64,000 bases of DNA. Origin: a virus. Shown here one piece after another: positions 7,982 to 14,892 of the stretch. Under the pieces are notes generated by a model. The model was not told where the DNA came from. It did not search any database and saw only the letters and a program-made list of their open reading frames with translations. The stretch covers positions 17,356 through 81,355 of the IMG/VR virus record IMGVR_UViG_3300028840_007026, one strand, 5' to 3'. Made by a program: the position numbers and the translations under genes. Within the stretch, counting starts at the first letter, position 1. Every line of letters begins with the position of its first letter.

Positions 7982-9106
7982 CTATTCGGTGCTTTCCTGG
8001 TTTTCAATGATATCGTAAAAGTCATTTTCGGAAGACTTTTGCCTGATGATCATAACCGGAAAACCATCTTTGACCAGTTTCCTTATTACTGCTTTCAATT
8101 TTGCAGTGGTATCCCTTCGACTGCAATTGAATTGCTTTTCAACTGCTGAACACAATTCACCGTAGTAAACACCTTCGCTCATCATTTCAGAGATGAGTGC
8201 GTGAATGCTTTTCTTCCGGTAGCCGAAGCGGTTCAGACCGTAGCGGTTGTTTTCTCCGCGACGTTTCAGAACCCTTTCTTCCTTTTGCGAAGTTTCTTCC
8301 TTCTGTGGAGTTGGAGTTCTCCGTTTGAGAATTCTCGGAGCAGGAGTATTCGGATCAACTTTCATGTCAAGGTCAATGCCGTGACACTTGTTAGCTGCCT
8401 TGAATGCCGCTGCACAAGCGGATACGAAATCCTTCGGTGGAGTTTCGAATTTGTTCTCCCATCGGATTTTCATATTGTTGAGAAATTTGATTGCTGTCGG
8501 AACTACTTTTGCAGCAACACGATTGAATACTGTCGTTTTGGTTGGGATGTGAATGATACGTCCGAATTCATCACCGTCAGTTACATAGTAGGAATAGGAA
8601 AATTGCTTCCCTTCTACCGGACCGACTTCGTTCGACTTGGTACCTTCCTTCAGGAACTCTTTGTAGTTCTCTTCGGATAATTTCTTTTTGCTCACTTCTT
8701 TGGTACCAGTGGAATCCAGTTCATCTACCCGTTTGATAACGTTTTTAATCTTGCCAGACAGTTCATCCAGCTTTTTGATAATCAGGTCTGCGATAAACGG
8801 GTCCAGGTCCTGTTTTGGAGAGCCTTCAGGAGCCTCTTCAGGTTCCCTTTCGGGAGGCCTTTGGTTATGGTTGTCGGCTTCCGGTTTGCTTTCAGGATCT
8901 GCTTTCCCAGCTTGAGCTCTTGCCAATATTGCTCGCTTATGGTCAGCATACCGTTGACACTTCGAACAGGTGATTTCTTCCGGACTGGCTTCGATTGGTT
9001 TGAGTAATCTTCTACCGTCGCATCTTGCAACAACCAAACCATCCAGCATTTTACTGTAATGGATTACTTCGCCTTTGGTTGTTTTACCATACTTTGCATC
9101 AGCCAT
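7982..9106 (-). CDS. LKRR-motif protein with C-terminal winged-helix-like region
   Basis: 374 residues from the ATG at 9106, chosen because AAAGGAGG stands 8 bases upstream; an in-frame TTG at 9154 lacks such a site. A CSKCQRY pair sits near residue 48. A Pro/Glu-rich linker spans about 70-105, a helical segment (KKLDELSGKIKNVIKRVDEL) about 115-135, a globular middle 160-270, then a disordered stretch with PRILKRR and ERVLKRR. The last 75 residues (SIHALISEMMSEGVYYGELC...) resemble in spacing the C-terminus of the acidic repeat protein at 594-1697. Function unknown; DNA binding is an inference. Confidence 0.8.
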   Translation of the reverse strand: MADAKYGKTTKGEVIHYSKMLDGLVVARCDGRRLLKPIEASPEEITCSKCQRYADHKRAILARAQAGKADPESKPEADNHNQRPPEREPEEAPEGSPKQDLDPFIADLIIKKLDELSGKIKNVIKRVDELDSTGTKEVSKKKLSEENYKEFLKEGTKSNEVGPVEGKQFSYSYYVTDGDEFGRIIHIPTKTTVFNRVAAKVVPTAIKFLNNMKIRWENKFETPPKDFVSACAAAFKAANKCHGIDLDMKVDPNTPAPRILKRRTPTPQKEETSQKEERVLKRRGENNRYGLNRFGYRKKSIHALISEMMSEGVYYGELCSAVEKQFNCSRRDTTAKLKAVIRKLVKDGFPVMIIRQKSSENDFYDIIENQESTE

Positions 9107-9169
9107 TTTTAATCCTCCTTTGAGTGGGTTGAGTAAATACGTCAGTGTTAACAATATAACACGTTTCGC

Positions 9170-9211
9170 ATTAATTTAGTACGCCAAACTATTTTGGAAT
9201 ACTAAATTAAT
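9170..9211. repeat. 12-bp perfect inverted repeat upstream of 7982-9106
   Basis: ATTAATTTAGTA (9170-9181) and TACTAAATTAAT (9200-9211) are exact reverse complements, with an inner CCAAA/TTTGG pair in the spacer. It stands about 65 bases before the start of the downstream minus-strand gene and could be a regulator operator or an RNA hairpin. It is not a ribozyme: no CTGATGA core is present. Confidence 0.6.
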
Positions 9212-9231
9212 GGGGGAGCCGAAGCTCCCCA
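9212..9231 (-). terminator. GC hairpin with UUCG tetraloop after 9238-9468
   Basis: On the minus strand GGGGAGC, loop TTCG, GCTCCCC forms directly after the stop of the 76-residue gene. It is followed by an AT-rich stretch but no clear T-run, so it may be a 3'-end stabiliser or a weak terminator. Confidence 0.5.
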
Positions 9232-9237
9232 ATTGGG

Positions 9238-9468
9238 TTAAACATAGGGACTTCTCAACGGGACGTGAAGTCGAGACTTGCTACGCTTGGACGGATCCCT
9301 GCGAACTTCTCGAGCAGTTGCCATATAATGCTCTGTGATATCTCTCCAATGGTGGAAACAAAAAAGATGTTTTTGGGTCGGTTTCCGATCTGCGACGTTT
9401 TTCTTAATGGGTTTTCCACAGATCTCACATCGGCGATTGCTCATTTCGGTGTACGGAACCTTTTTCAT
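9238..9468 (-). CDS. Small zinc-binding-like protein, 76 residues
   Basis: Starts MKKVPYTEMSNRRCEICGKPI after AAGGAGAAG. CEIC and a later CFHHW could make a Cys2-His/Cys zinc knuckle. The C-terminus is basic. Its ATG overlaps the stop of the gene at 9465-9812 by 4 bases, and no ribozyme separates this pair. Function unknown. Confidence 0.7.
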   Translation of the reverse strand: MKKVPYTEMSNRRCEICGKPIKKNVADRKPTQKHLFCFHHWRDITEHYMATAREVRRDPSKRSKSRLHVPLRSPYV

Positions 9469-9812
9469 TTCTTCTCCTTAATTAGATATGACATTGAAAG
9501 TACTGCTTCCTTAATCGCTTTATGGCCGAGTTCGTAAAAGTAATAGAGTACAACGAACGTCTCATACGAACCTTGTTGAAGTGGAATATAATCGCCAATT
9601 AAAGAACGGAGAATGTCGGGATTGTCATATGCATCATCTGCTGCACAATCCCTTTCAGAACCGTAACCACGATGGTTGAAATCCTCATCTACTGCTACCA
9701 TATCGTAAACTGCTGACTGGAGCCAGTTGATGTAGTTCTCAACACCATCTTTGATTTGTTCTTCTGTGAGCTGCTTCATGGTTTCATAGTTTTGCAATTG
9801 TAGATCTACCAT
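9465..9812 (-). CDS. Hypothetical protein, 115 residues
   Basis: The start is the ATG at 9812 (MVDLQLQNYE) with AGGAGG 9 bases upstream; longer readings would translate hammerhead ribozyme HHR-a. Acidic and helical, no known motif. It is the first cistron after HHR-a and is coupled to the following 76-residue gene. Confidence 0.75.
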   Translation of the reverse strand: MVDLQLQNYETMKQLTEEQIKDGVENYINWLQSAVYDMVAVDEDFNHRGYGSERDCAADDAYDNPDILRSLIGDYIPLQQGSYETFVVLYYFYELGHKAIKEAVLSMSYLIKEKK

Positions 9813-9840
9813 AATAATCCTCCTATAAGTAGTAAAGGTT

Positions 9841-9904
9841 GCCTCATCAGTAATAGGGTTCCTATCCCTATCAGACGAGGGGAGCAATTTCCCCTCGTTT
9901 CGGC
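9841..9904 (-). ncRNA. Type II hammerhead ribozyme HHR-a
   Basis: Read on the minus strand: GCC (9904-9902), GAAA (9901-9898), stem III CGAGGGGA/UCCCCUCG with a 6-base loop, UC (9875-9874), stem I UGAUAGGG/CCCUAUUA with loop AUAGGAA, CUGAUGA (9850-9844), GGC (9843-9841). GGC pairs with GCC as the open stem II. Expected cleavage is between 9874 and 9873. The G of the upstream gene's UAG stop is the first base of the stem II strand; the downstream Shine-Dalgarno begins about 20 bases after the core. All invariant core bases of the hammerhead are present. Confidence 0.92.
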
Positions 9905-10086
9905 TACAATTTTTTCATGATCCAATCAGCATGAGTATATTGGTAATAATGCATCATGTGGACCAATTGGTTGTGAATCTCCATAACTCCGGCTGGACAA
10001 TGATCAGGGCTTTTCCATGTTGCTTCAATTTCTTCTATCTTTCCCATAAAGGTTTTTCTTTCTACCAGCATTATTCTTTCGTTCAT
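9904..10086 (-). CDS. Hypothetical protein, 60 residues
   Basis: The ATG at 10086 (MNERIMLVERKTF) follows AGGAG at 8 bases and is preferred to the ATG 15 bases upstream. The stop TAG abuts HHR-a. Contains a His/Tyr-rich tail (HMMHYYQYTHADW). No family recognised. Confidence 0.65.
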   Translation of the reverse strand: MNERIMLVERKTFMGKIEEIEATWKSPDHCPAGVMEIHNQLVHMMHYYQYTHADWIMKKL

Positions 10087-10090
10087 TTTT

Positions 10091-10423
10091 TTACTCCTCA
10101 TTTATAGAAGGTAGGTCTCTAATACTGTCCCACAAATTTCTCTTTTCCAGTTCGATAGCATTATGAATAATTCTTTCATAACACTTGATGAAACGTTTGA
10201 ACTTGGAAAGATCACCGTTTTCCCATGCGTAGACGATATGCATCGAAATTCCAACGAGCATCAATAACTGCTCATGTACTGTCGATTGAGTCTTTGCAAT
10301 CTTGAGATGATGGTAGCAAAGATCGTTTGGAATGTCTGTATCTTCTTTCCATTTTCTTTTTTCACAAACTTTTTCTTTAACCGGGACTTTCCTTGCCTTC
10401 CTTTTTGGTTTTTCTACTTTCAT
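10091..10423 (-). CDS. Hypothetical basic protein, 110 residues
   Basis: Starts MKVEKPKRKARKVPVKEK, chosen by AGGAGG 10 bases upstream; the long reading to 10465 would enter HHR-b. The N-terminal 25 residues are strongly basic, the rest helical. It lies 4 bases before the 60-residue gene, so the two form one unit bounded by HHR-b and HHR-a. Confidence 0.72.
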   Translation of the reverse strand: MKVEKPKRKARKVPVKEKVCEKRKWKEDTDIPNDLCYHHLKIAKTQSTVHEQLLMLVGISMHIVYAWENGDLSKFKRFIKCYERIIHNAIELEKRNLWDSIRDLPSINEE

Positions 10424-10455
10424 AATAAATCCTCCTGTTAGTTGGTAGTTATGAG

Positions 10456-10517
10456 CAAATCTCATCAGGCATGGTAGCTCATTTCCATGCGACTCCCCGA
10501 AGGGAGTTTCGAATTAA
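10456..10517 (-). ncRNA. Type II hammerhead ribozyme HHR-b
   Basis: Minus strand: GAAA (10510-10507), stem III CUCCC/GGGAG with a UUCG tetraloop, UC (10492-10491), stem I GCAUGG/CCAUGC with a 10-base loop, CUGAUGA (10468-10462). The open stem II is GAUUUG against UUAAUUC, with one U-U mismatch, and includes the UAA stop of the 30-residue upstream gene. Expected cleavage between 10491 and 10490. Stem II is weaker than in the other copies. Confidence 0.85.
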
Positions 10518-10606
10518 AGGTTAAACATGAGAATAGTAAAAATGTAGATGACAACGAGAATAAGAAGACCAGCGAAGATCTCAAGAATAATTTCCAGATC
10601 CTTCAT
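10514..10606 (-). CDS. 30-residue single-span membrane protein
   Basis: Reads MKDLEIILEIF followed by an uncharged stretch AGLLILVVIYIFTILMF, then NL and TAA. Almost all of it is one predicted membrane helix. Its ATG overlaps the TGA of the preceding gene (ATGA), so it is probably translated by coupling, and its stop lies within HHR-b. Small one-helix phage proteins often modulate host membrane complexes, but no function can be assigned. Confidence 0.6.
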   Translation of the reverse strand: MKDLEIILEIFAGLLILVVIYIFTILMFNL

Positions 10607-10911
10607 GTTGTTTCCCTTTCGTTAGAAATTTTGGCAATTTCCCTGAACGTGATTGGGTTCACATACATCTTGCAAAGTGGGGAGTATTTGTCTTTCGTGC
10701 CCTTTAAAGCAATTTTAAGGCATGATTGACAGTAATTCAAATCGTCGTAATATTGAAACTGCTTCACAAATGTTTTCTCAACCGGTTGGACGTAATAACA
10801 TCCACAAGCGATTGCACATCCGCATAAGGAATACTCTTCTCCAGTTTCTTCATCCGTTTCGAACAAATGAATCTTTCGGGTCAACCAATACTTCATTTGA
10901 TGGTATAACAT
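10603..10911 (-). CDS. Cysteine-rich hypothetical protein, 102 residues
   Basis: Has two cysteine groups, CGCAIACGC near residues 30-38 and CQSC near 62, which could bind zinc. Start is supported by AGGAGG 5 bases upstream, formed partly from the stop codon of the preceding gene. Followed by the coupled 30-residue membrane protein. Function unknown. Confidence 0.7.
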   Translation of the reverse strand: MLYHQMKYWLTRKIHLFETDEETGEEYSLCGCAIACGCYYVQPVEKTFVKQFQYYDDLNYCQSCLKIALKGTKDKYSPLCKMYVNPITFREIAKISNERETT

Positions 10912-11220
10912 TTAGCCTCCTATCACTCGACCGTAAGTAGTAATTAGTTCCCTTCCCACCGGAGTTTCAGTTGAAATCATAGAATCCTTGGAAAGGCAGT
11001 AAATACATTCCGTTTTTTTCGGTAGACAAATCCTCAATGCGGAATAGACTACTGCTATTGTGACGGTTATGACTGGGATGATGATAGTAAACCAGAACAT
11101 GATAAACGAGGCTGGTACAACAACAAACCAAGCGAGAATTTCGGTCCATATATCACCGAATCGCTCGTTCCTTGGTTTCCCGATTACTCCACAATTCTTG
11201 CAAATTAGTTCCTGTGACAT
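10912..11220 (-). CDS. Zinc-ribbon and two-span membrane protein, 102 residues
   Basis: Begins MSQELICKNCGVIG (CxxC), has two hydrophobic spans at about 28-46 and 47-65 and then CIYCLS (second CxxC), so a zinc ribbon could form across a membrane hairpin. AGGAGG precedes the ATG. It is the first cistron after HHR-c. Function unknown. Confidence 0.7.
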   Translation of the reverse strand: MSQELICKNCGVIGKPRNERFGDIWTEILAWFVVVPASFIMFWFTIIIPVITVTIAVVYSALRICLPKKTECIYCLSKDSMISTETPVGRELITTYGRVIGG

Positions 11221-11253
11221 GATAAATCCTCCTGTTAAGTAGTAATAAAGGGT

Positions 11254-11317
11254 ACCTCATCAGTGCGTAGTTCCCTAATCTACGCAGACGGGAGAAAAAA
11301 ATTTCTCCCGTTTCGGC
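11254..11317 (-). ncRNA. Type II hammerhead ribozyme HHR-c
   Basis: Minus strand: GCC (11317-11315), GAAA (11314-11311), stem III CGGGAGAAA/UUUCUCCCG (9 bp), UC (11288-11287), stem I UGCGUAG/CUACGCA with loop AUUAGGGAA, CUGAUGA (11263-11257), GGU (11256-11254). Stem II is GGU with GCC (one G-U pair). Expected cleavage between 11287 and 11286. The TAA stop of the upstream gene ends one base before GCC. Confidence 0.92.
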
Positions 11318-12187
11318 TTAGACGTCCAGTTTACGTTTTACCTTGAAGTCAGGAACAGCTTTAATTTGTTTTGCGATCTTCTCCATCTTTTTCGAAACTT
11401 CTCCACGGAAGTCCTCGCTGTTCCTAAGTTTGTCGGCAGAGGTTTTCTTCATTTGGATGCGAAGGGATCTCATTATGGATTTCATTTTCTTCCCATCAAT
11501 ATTGTCTTTCCAGAGATCATCCCACTTGCCAAGAAACTTATCAAGGGCATTAATCGTTCCAGCGTTGATCTTGTCATTGTCGCACTGTTCTTTTAATTTC
11601 TCAATGCGAGCGAGCAACGTGCTGCCAATGATATTGACAGCCATCATCTCCATCTCATTTGCCATGGATTGAAACTTCTCCCTTTCCCTTTTGTACATCG
11701 AAGCAGTTAGTATACCTGCATCTTTATCGGGAAGTTGAAACTGGAAAAATCTCCAAAAGAAATCATGTTTTGCTCTGATTGAATCTGCCGAAGGGTAGTT
11801 TGTTTCATCGTAGTACTCGGGGTACTTGGTTTTAAAGCTACGCTTTAATGACCCCATTTTCTTAACAAGCTTATCCGTGAGTTCAGCGTATTCGGCTTTG
11901 AGTTCAGTAAACACCTTGTCCAAATACTCAATCTTGTGTTTGGGTACCCAGAACACTCCGTCGACAGGAAACGGCATGGAACTATTGAGAAGTTCCCTTT
12001 TTGTTGCCCGTTTTACTGCGAGAAGATCGTCGATGATAGTTCTATCATCTACCAGATCCTGGACACCGCGAACGATTTCAGACGGAACATCAGGTCCCAG
12101 CTTGTCTTTACTCAGTTTGGTGTAAGCTCCCCAACGGCTAACTTTCAATTGACAAAGGACGCCTTCATTTAATTGTTCGACTTTCAT
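11318..12187 (-). CDS. Coiled-coil-rich hypothetical protein (DUF3150-like)
   Basis: 289 residues, helical, with long charged segments at about 85-115 and 195-290. Overall look and length resemble DUF3150 proteins, which occur beside AAA+ ATPase genes; here a Ycf46-type ATPase is two units upstream. ATG preceded by AGGAGG in the leader shared with neighbours. Flanked by HHR-d upstream and HHR-c downstream, so it would become a single-gene mRNA. The DUF assignment is from memory of the pattern and is uncertain. Confidence 0.65.
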   Translation of the reverse strand: MKVEQLNEGVLCQLKVSRWGAYTKLSKDKLGPDVPSEIVRGVQDLVDDRTIIDDLLAVKRATKRELLNSSMPFPVDGVFWVPKHKIEYLDKVFTELKAEYAELTDKLVKKMGSLKRSFKTKYPEYYDETNYPSADSIRAKHDFFWRFFQFQLPDKDAGILTASMYKREREKFQSMANEMEMMAVNIIGSTLLARIEKLKEQCDNDKINAGTINALDKFLGKWDDLWKDNIDGKKMKSIMRSLRIQMKKTSADKLRNSEDFRGEVSKKMEKIAKQIKAVPDFKVKRKLDV

Positions 12188-12217
12188 AAATCCTCCTATA
12201 AGTTAGTAGTAAAAGTT

Positions 12218-12273
12218 GCCTCATCAGATAACAAGTTCTTATCTTGCTATGACCGCCCGAAGGCGGTTTCGGC
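12218..12273 (-). ncRNA. Type II hammerhead ribozyme HHR-d
   Basis: Minus strand: GCC (12273-12271), GAAA (12270-12267), stem III CCGCC/GGCGG with UUCG tetraloop, UC (12252-12251), stem I AUAGCAAG/CUUGUUAU with loop AUAAGAA, CUGAUGA (12227-12221), GGC (12220-12218). Stem II GGC/GCC. Expected cleavage between 12251 and 12250. The last G of the upstream TAG stop is the first base of GCC. Confidence 0.93.
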
Positions 12274-12680
12274 TAATATTCCAATGTAATCAGAATATCC
12301 CCATTGGTGTCCTTCTCAGTAAATACACCCTCAATTTCCGTGTAGTCAATGTTCTTCAATACTACACTGGAATTGTACTTTTGGAGCGTCAACCCGAGCA
12401 AATCCATTGTTGAACATTCCTCACCGTATGGTCCTATTACTGTACGATCGCTACCAAAGTGATCATACCTAATACTACCGTCTGGACTTATTGCTAACGG
12501 GTATGCCCAGCCTTTGAGATGGACCTCTGCGATTGCATTGTTAACACTATTATGACCATAGTGTTTAACTGCAAAGGCTTTCCCACCCAAGTACTTTACT
12601 CGATGACCGAGTTCTTTACAGATGGTACAGAAAGTTTCAACGTCAGTCACTTTTTGTGCATAGCGAGTTGTATGGCTCAT
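12273..12680 (-). CDS. DUF1257 (Ycf35-like) protein
   Basis: 135 residues from the ATG at 12680 (MSHTTRYAQKVTDVETF), preceded by AAGGAAATAA; a longer reading to 12740 has no support. The MSH start, the LGHRVKY segment and the AFAVKHYGHNS / PLAISPDGSIRYDHFGS pattern match the DUF1257 family, related to Ycf35. In bacteria DUF1257, DUF2997 and Ycf46 ATPase genes are often neighbours, and all three are present here in consecutive positions. Biochemical role unknown. Ends in HHR-d. Confidence 0.75.
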   Translation of the reverse strand: MSHTTRYAQKVTDVETFCTICKELGHRVKYLGGKAFAVKHYGHNSVNNAIAEVHLKGWAYPLAISPDGSIRYDHFGSDRTVIGPYGEECSTMDLLGLTLQKYNSSVVLKNIDYTEIEGVFTEKDTNGDILITLEY

Positions 12681-12727
12681 TTTTATTTCCTTTTTAGTTT
12701 GGTAGTAAAATGTTTTTTGAGAATTAA

Positions 12728-12940
12728 TCATCCGCACCATTCACTCGGAAGACCATTTGAGATTGTTTCTTTGTTTTCCCAGTAGCTATCCTTATAGTTA
12801 CGCTGCTGGTCATTACCACCGAACAACTTGTCAAGGAATGCGGTTGCTTCTTCACAGCTACCGCCTTTAAAGTTGAATGCTTCGACACGTACTGAACCAT
12901 TTTTCCCTAAAGTGATTTTTACTTTACGTTTTTCTTCCAT
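12728..12940 (-). CDS. DUF2997 family protein
   Basis: 70 residues: VKITLGKNGSVRVEAFNFKGGSC then EEATAFLDKLFGG, the typical DUF2997 pattern of a short beta-hairpin, GxSC and a helix. AGGAGG before the ATG. Lies between the AAA+ ATPase and the DUF1257 gene. It probably acts with them, but the function of the trio is not known. Confidence 0.75.
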   Translation of the reverse strand: MEEKRKVKITLGKNGSVRVEAFNFKGGSCEEATAFLDKLFGGNDQQRNYKDSYWENKETISNGLPSEWCG

Positions 12941-12974
12941 TTTATCCTCCTATAAGTTAATTGTGTTATGGCTT

Positions 12975-13034
12975 GCCTCATCAGTGCTACCGTAGCCAGT
13001 GGTAGCAGACGGGCCTGAATCGGCCCGTTTCGGC
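12975..13034 (-). ncRNA. Type II hammerhead ribozyme HHR-e
   Basis: Minus strand: GCC (13034-13032), GAAA (13031-13028), stem III CGGGCC/GGCCCG with a 6-base loop, UC (13009-13008), stem I UGCUACC/GGUAGCA with loop ACUGGCUAC, CUGAUGA (12984-12978), GGC (12977-12975). Stem II GGC/GCC can extend past an A-C mismatch by two more pairs (AG with CU). Expected cleavage between 13008 and 13007. Stop TAA of the ATPase gene ends three bases before GCC. Confidence 0.93.
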
Positions 13035-13037
13035 GAG

Positions 13038-14450
13038 TTATTTATCGATGCGACGTCTTCCCGGCCGTTTAACTGTTCGCGTTTCCATAACGGTTTCAGC
13101 GGGTATCGTTCGGCCTTTTGCCCAATCCCTTAGTCTTGCAATGCTTTCCCCTGCCGTTTTTGCTTGTGGAATAATGGCTTTCGAAGCCTCAATAAGCGAT
13201 ACTCCTCTCATGTCGGCAATGTGAACCAATGCTTCGATTTCAGCGCCGGAGAAGTCAACAAGTGAAGGTGTTTTTTGTTTTGGGAGATTCGCATTTACCC
13301 TGTAGTGTTCCAGAATAGAACTTGCAACTTTTTGGGAAGGGTAGTCGATGAAAAAGGGAGATGAATCCCAGCGACCAGGACGCAAATACTCGTTTGGAAT
13401 TCCCTCAAAGCTATTTGCTGTCCCAACAATGTAAACCCCTTTCGGACGGTTTTGCAGAAAGTCTAACCACCGACCAGTCGCACGTCGTGTTGTACCACTA
13501 TCGAGCGAACCATCGCTATTACTACCAGCGAACTGCTTTTCGAATTCGTCGATGAGAACTACACATTCACCAATTGAACAAATGATTTCGATCGCAGTAT
13601 TGATATTCTGGTCGGTTTCCCCTTGAAACTTAGAAAATAACGAACCCATATTGATGGAAAGACCGAATTTCTTAGTCTCACCGACAATTGCTTTCATTAG
13701 GGTAGTCTTACAACATCCCGGAGGGCCGATCGTAATAATGCCTTTTGCTTTTGGATTATCGATCGTCGAAAGGATAAACTGCTTTATGTTATCGTATCCA
13801 ACCACATCCTTGAACGTAAGATTTCCATCGAGAACATCGAGAAAACCGGTTTTCCGTATTGCTTGAGCCTTGTGCTCGTTGATCGTCTCAATACTAAAAC
13901 CTTTTCCGTTCGACTCAACTAATGAAAGCGCGAGAACGTTATCAAGTTCACTTCGACTCAACCCCTTACAACTGTTAGCTACTTTCGTTATTTCTTCGGG
14001 TGAAAGGTTTTTGTCTGCCATTTCTTGAATCGCGGTAGTAATTTCAGGACCGTTAGGAAGTGGAAGATCAATAAGAACATACTCTTTTTCCAGCTCCACC
14101 GGTAGTTTTTTTGAATGGGACACGCAGATAATTGCTTTCCCCTGAGATGACCAGAGTTTAGCATTGTCTTTTATGTGCTGAATGACCTGAGGCTTTTCAG
14201 CAAACCAGTGCCAATTGTAAAGAAAAATAACCGTTAATTCTTCGGCCTGATCCAGAACCTGAAGCGGTTCTCTCGGGTCGTTTCCTTTTGCCAAGGACCA
14301 TTCCCTGACGGAGTACTTCCCGCCATCTTTACGTTCAAAGTTTTTAATGGTTTCATACACCTTTTCCCTTACGAAGTCATGCTCAGAAGTTCGGAGCCAA
14401 AACGTTGAAAAACCTGCACGTAGATAATTAATGATCTTGTCAGCTTTCAT
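13038..14450 (-). CDS. Ycf46-type AAA+ ATPase with altered Walker A
   Basis: 470 residues. Residues 1-185 form the degenerate N-terminal domain typical of Ycf46 proteins (FSTFWLRTSEHD, VIFLYNWHWF, IICVSHSKKLP). The AAA+ core starts near 205 with FKDVVGYDNIKQ, then GPPGCCKTT (Walker A), VVLIDEFEKQF (Walker B with DE), GTANS (sensor 1) and LRPGRWDSSPF (arginine finger region). The Walker A glycine before the lysine is cysteine here, which is unusual and may alter nucleotide binding. It is followed by DUF2997 and DUF1257 genes, its usual partners. Flanked by HHR-f and HHR-e. Confidence 0.85.
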   Translation of the reverse strand: MKADKIINYLRAGFSTFWLRTSEHDFVREKVYETIKNFERKDGGKYSVREWSLAKGNDPREPLQVLDQAEELTVIFLYNWHWFAEKPQVIQHIKDNAKLWSSQGKAIICVSHSKKLPVELEKEYVLIDLPLPNGPEITTAIQEMADKNLSPEEITKVANSCKGLSRSELDNVLALSLVESNGKGFSIETINEHKAQAIRKTGFLDVLDGNLTFKDVVGYDNIKQFILSTIDNPKAKGIITIGPPGCCKTTLMKAIVGETKKFGLSINMGSLFSKFQGETDQNINTAIEIICSIGECVVLIDEFEKQFAGSNSDGSLDSGTTRRATGRWLDFLQNRPKGVYIVGTANSFEGIPNEYLRPGRWDSSPFFIDYPSQKVASSILEHYRVNANLPKQKTPSLVDFSGAEIEALVHIADMRGVSLIEASKAIIPQAKTAGESIARLRDWAKGRTIPAETVMETRTVKRPGRRRIDK

Positions 14451-14480
14451 AAATCCTCCTATAAGTTAGTAGTAAAGGTT

Positions 14481-14542
14481 ACCTCATCAGTACCCAAGTT
14501 CCTATCTTAGGTAAACGGGAGAAGTATTTCTCCCGTTTCGGC
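14481..14542 (-). ncRNA. Type II hammerhead ribozyme HHR-f (UU cleavage site)
   Basis: Minus strand: GCC (14542-14540), GAAA (14539-14536), stem III CGGGAGAA/UUCUCCCG with loop AUAC, UU (14515-14514), stem I UACCUAAG/CUUGGGUA with loop AUAGGAA, CUGAUGA (14490-14484), GGU (14483-14481). The cleavage triplet is GUU instead of GUC, still within the NUH rule but normally slower. Expected cleavage between 14514 and 14513. The TAA stop directly precedes GCC. Confidence 0.88.
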
Positions 14543-14866
14543 TTATGCTGTTTCAACTCTGTATCTTGGATCGTATTCCCAGTCACTACTGTCTGGGAAC
14601 AACCTCAAGAATATTTCGTAAGCTTTGTAACCGGAAGTTCTCCGGTTGTATTCTTTTTTGATTTCTTTCATGCTACGAATACCATACTCGGAAAACAGCC
14701 TTTCGAATTCGTTTTTTACTCCCTTGAAATAACCTCTGTACATATCCTGGAAACACTCTCCTGGTGCACCCCACAGAGACATATCATTATCCATTGCTTC
14801 TATGTCTTCCGCCATTTGATAGAATTTACTCAGGATCATTCCAAATGATTTTTTCCAATCTTTCAT
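14543..14866 (-). CDS. Hypothetical protein, 107 residues
   Basis: Start MKDWKKSFGMILSKFYQ at 14866, 4-5 bases after AGGAGG; the longer reading to 14899 would run into HHR-g. Helical, mixed charge, no motif recognised. Bounded by HHR-g and HHR-f, so predicted to become a single-gene RNA. Confidence 0.72.
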   Translation of the reverse strand: MKDWKKSFGMILSKFYQMAEDIEAMDNDMSLWGAPGECFQDMYRGYFKGVKNEFERLFSEYGIRSMKEIKKEYNRRTSGYKAYEIFLRLFPDSSDWEYDPRYRVETA

Positions 14867-14892
14867 AATTCCTCCTTTGTGGTTGTTGACTT

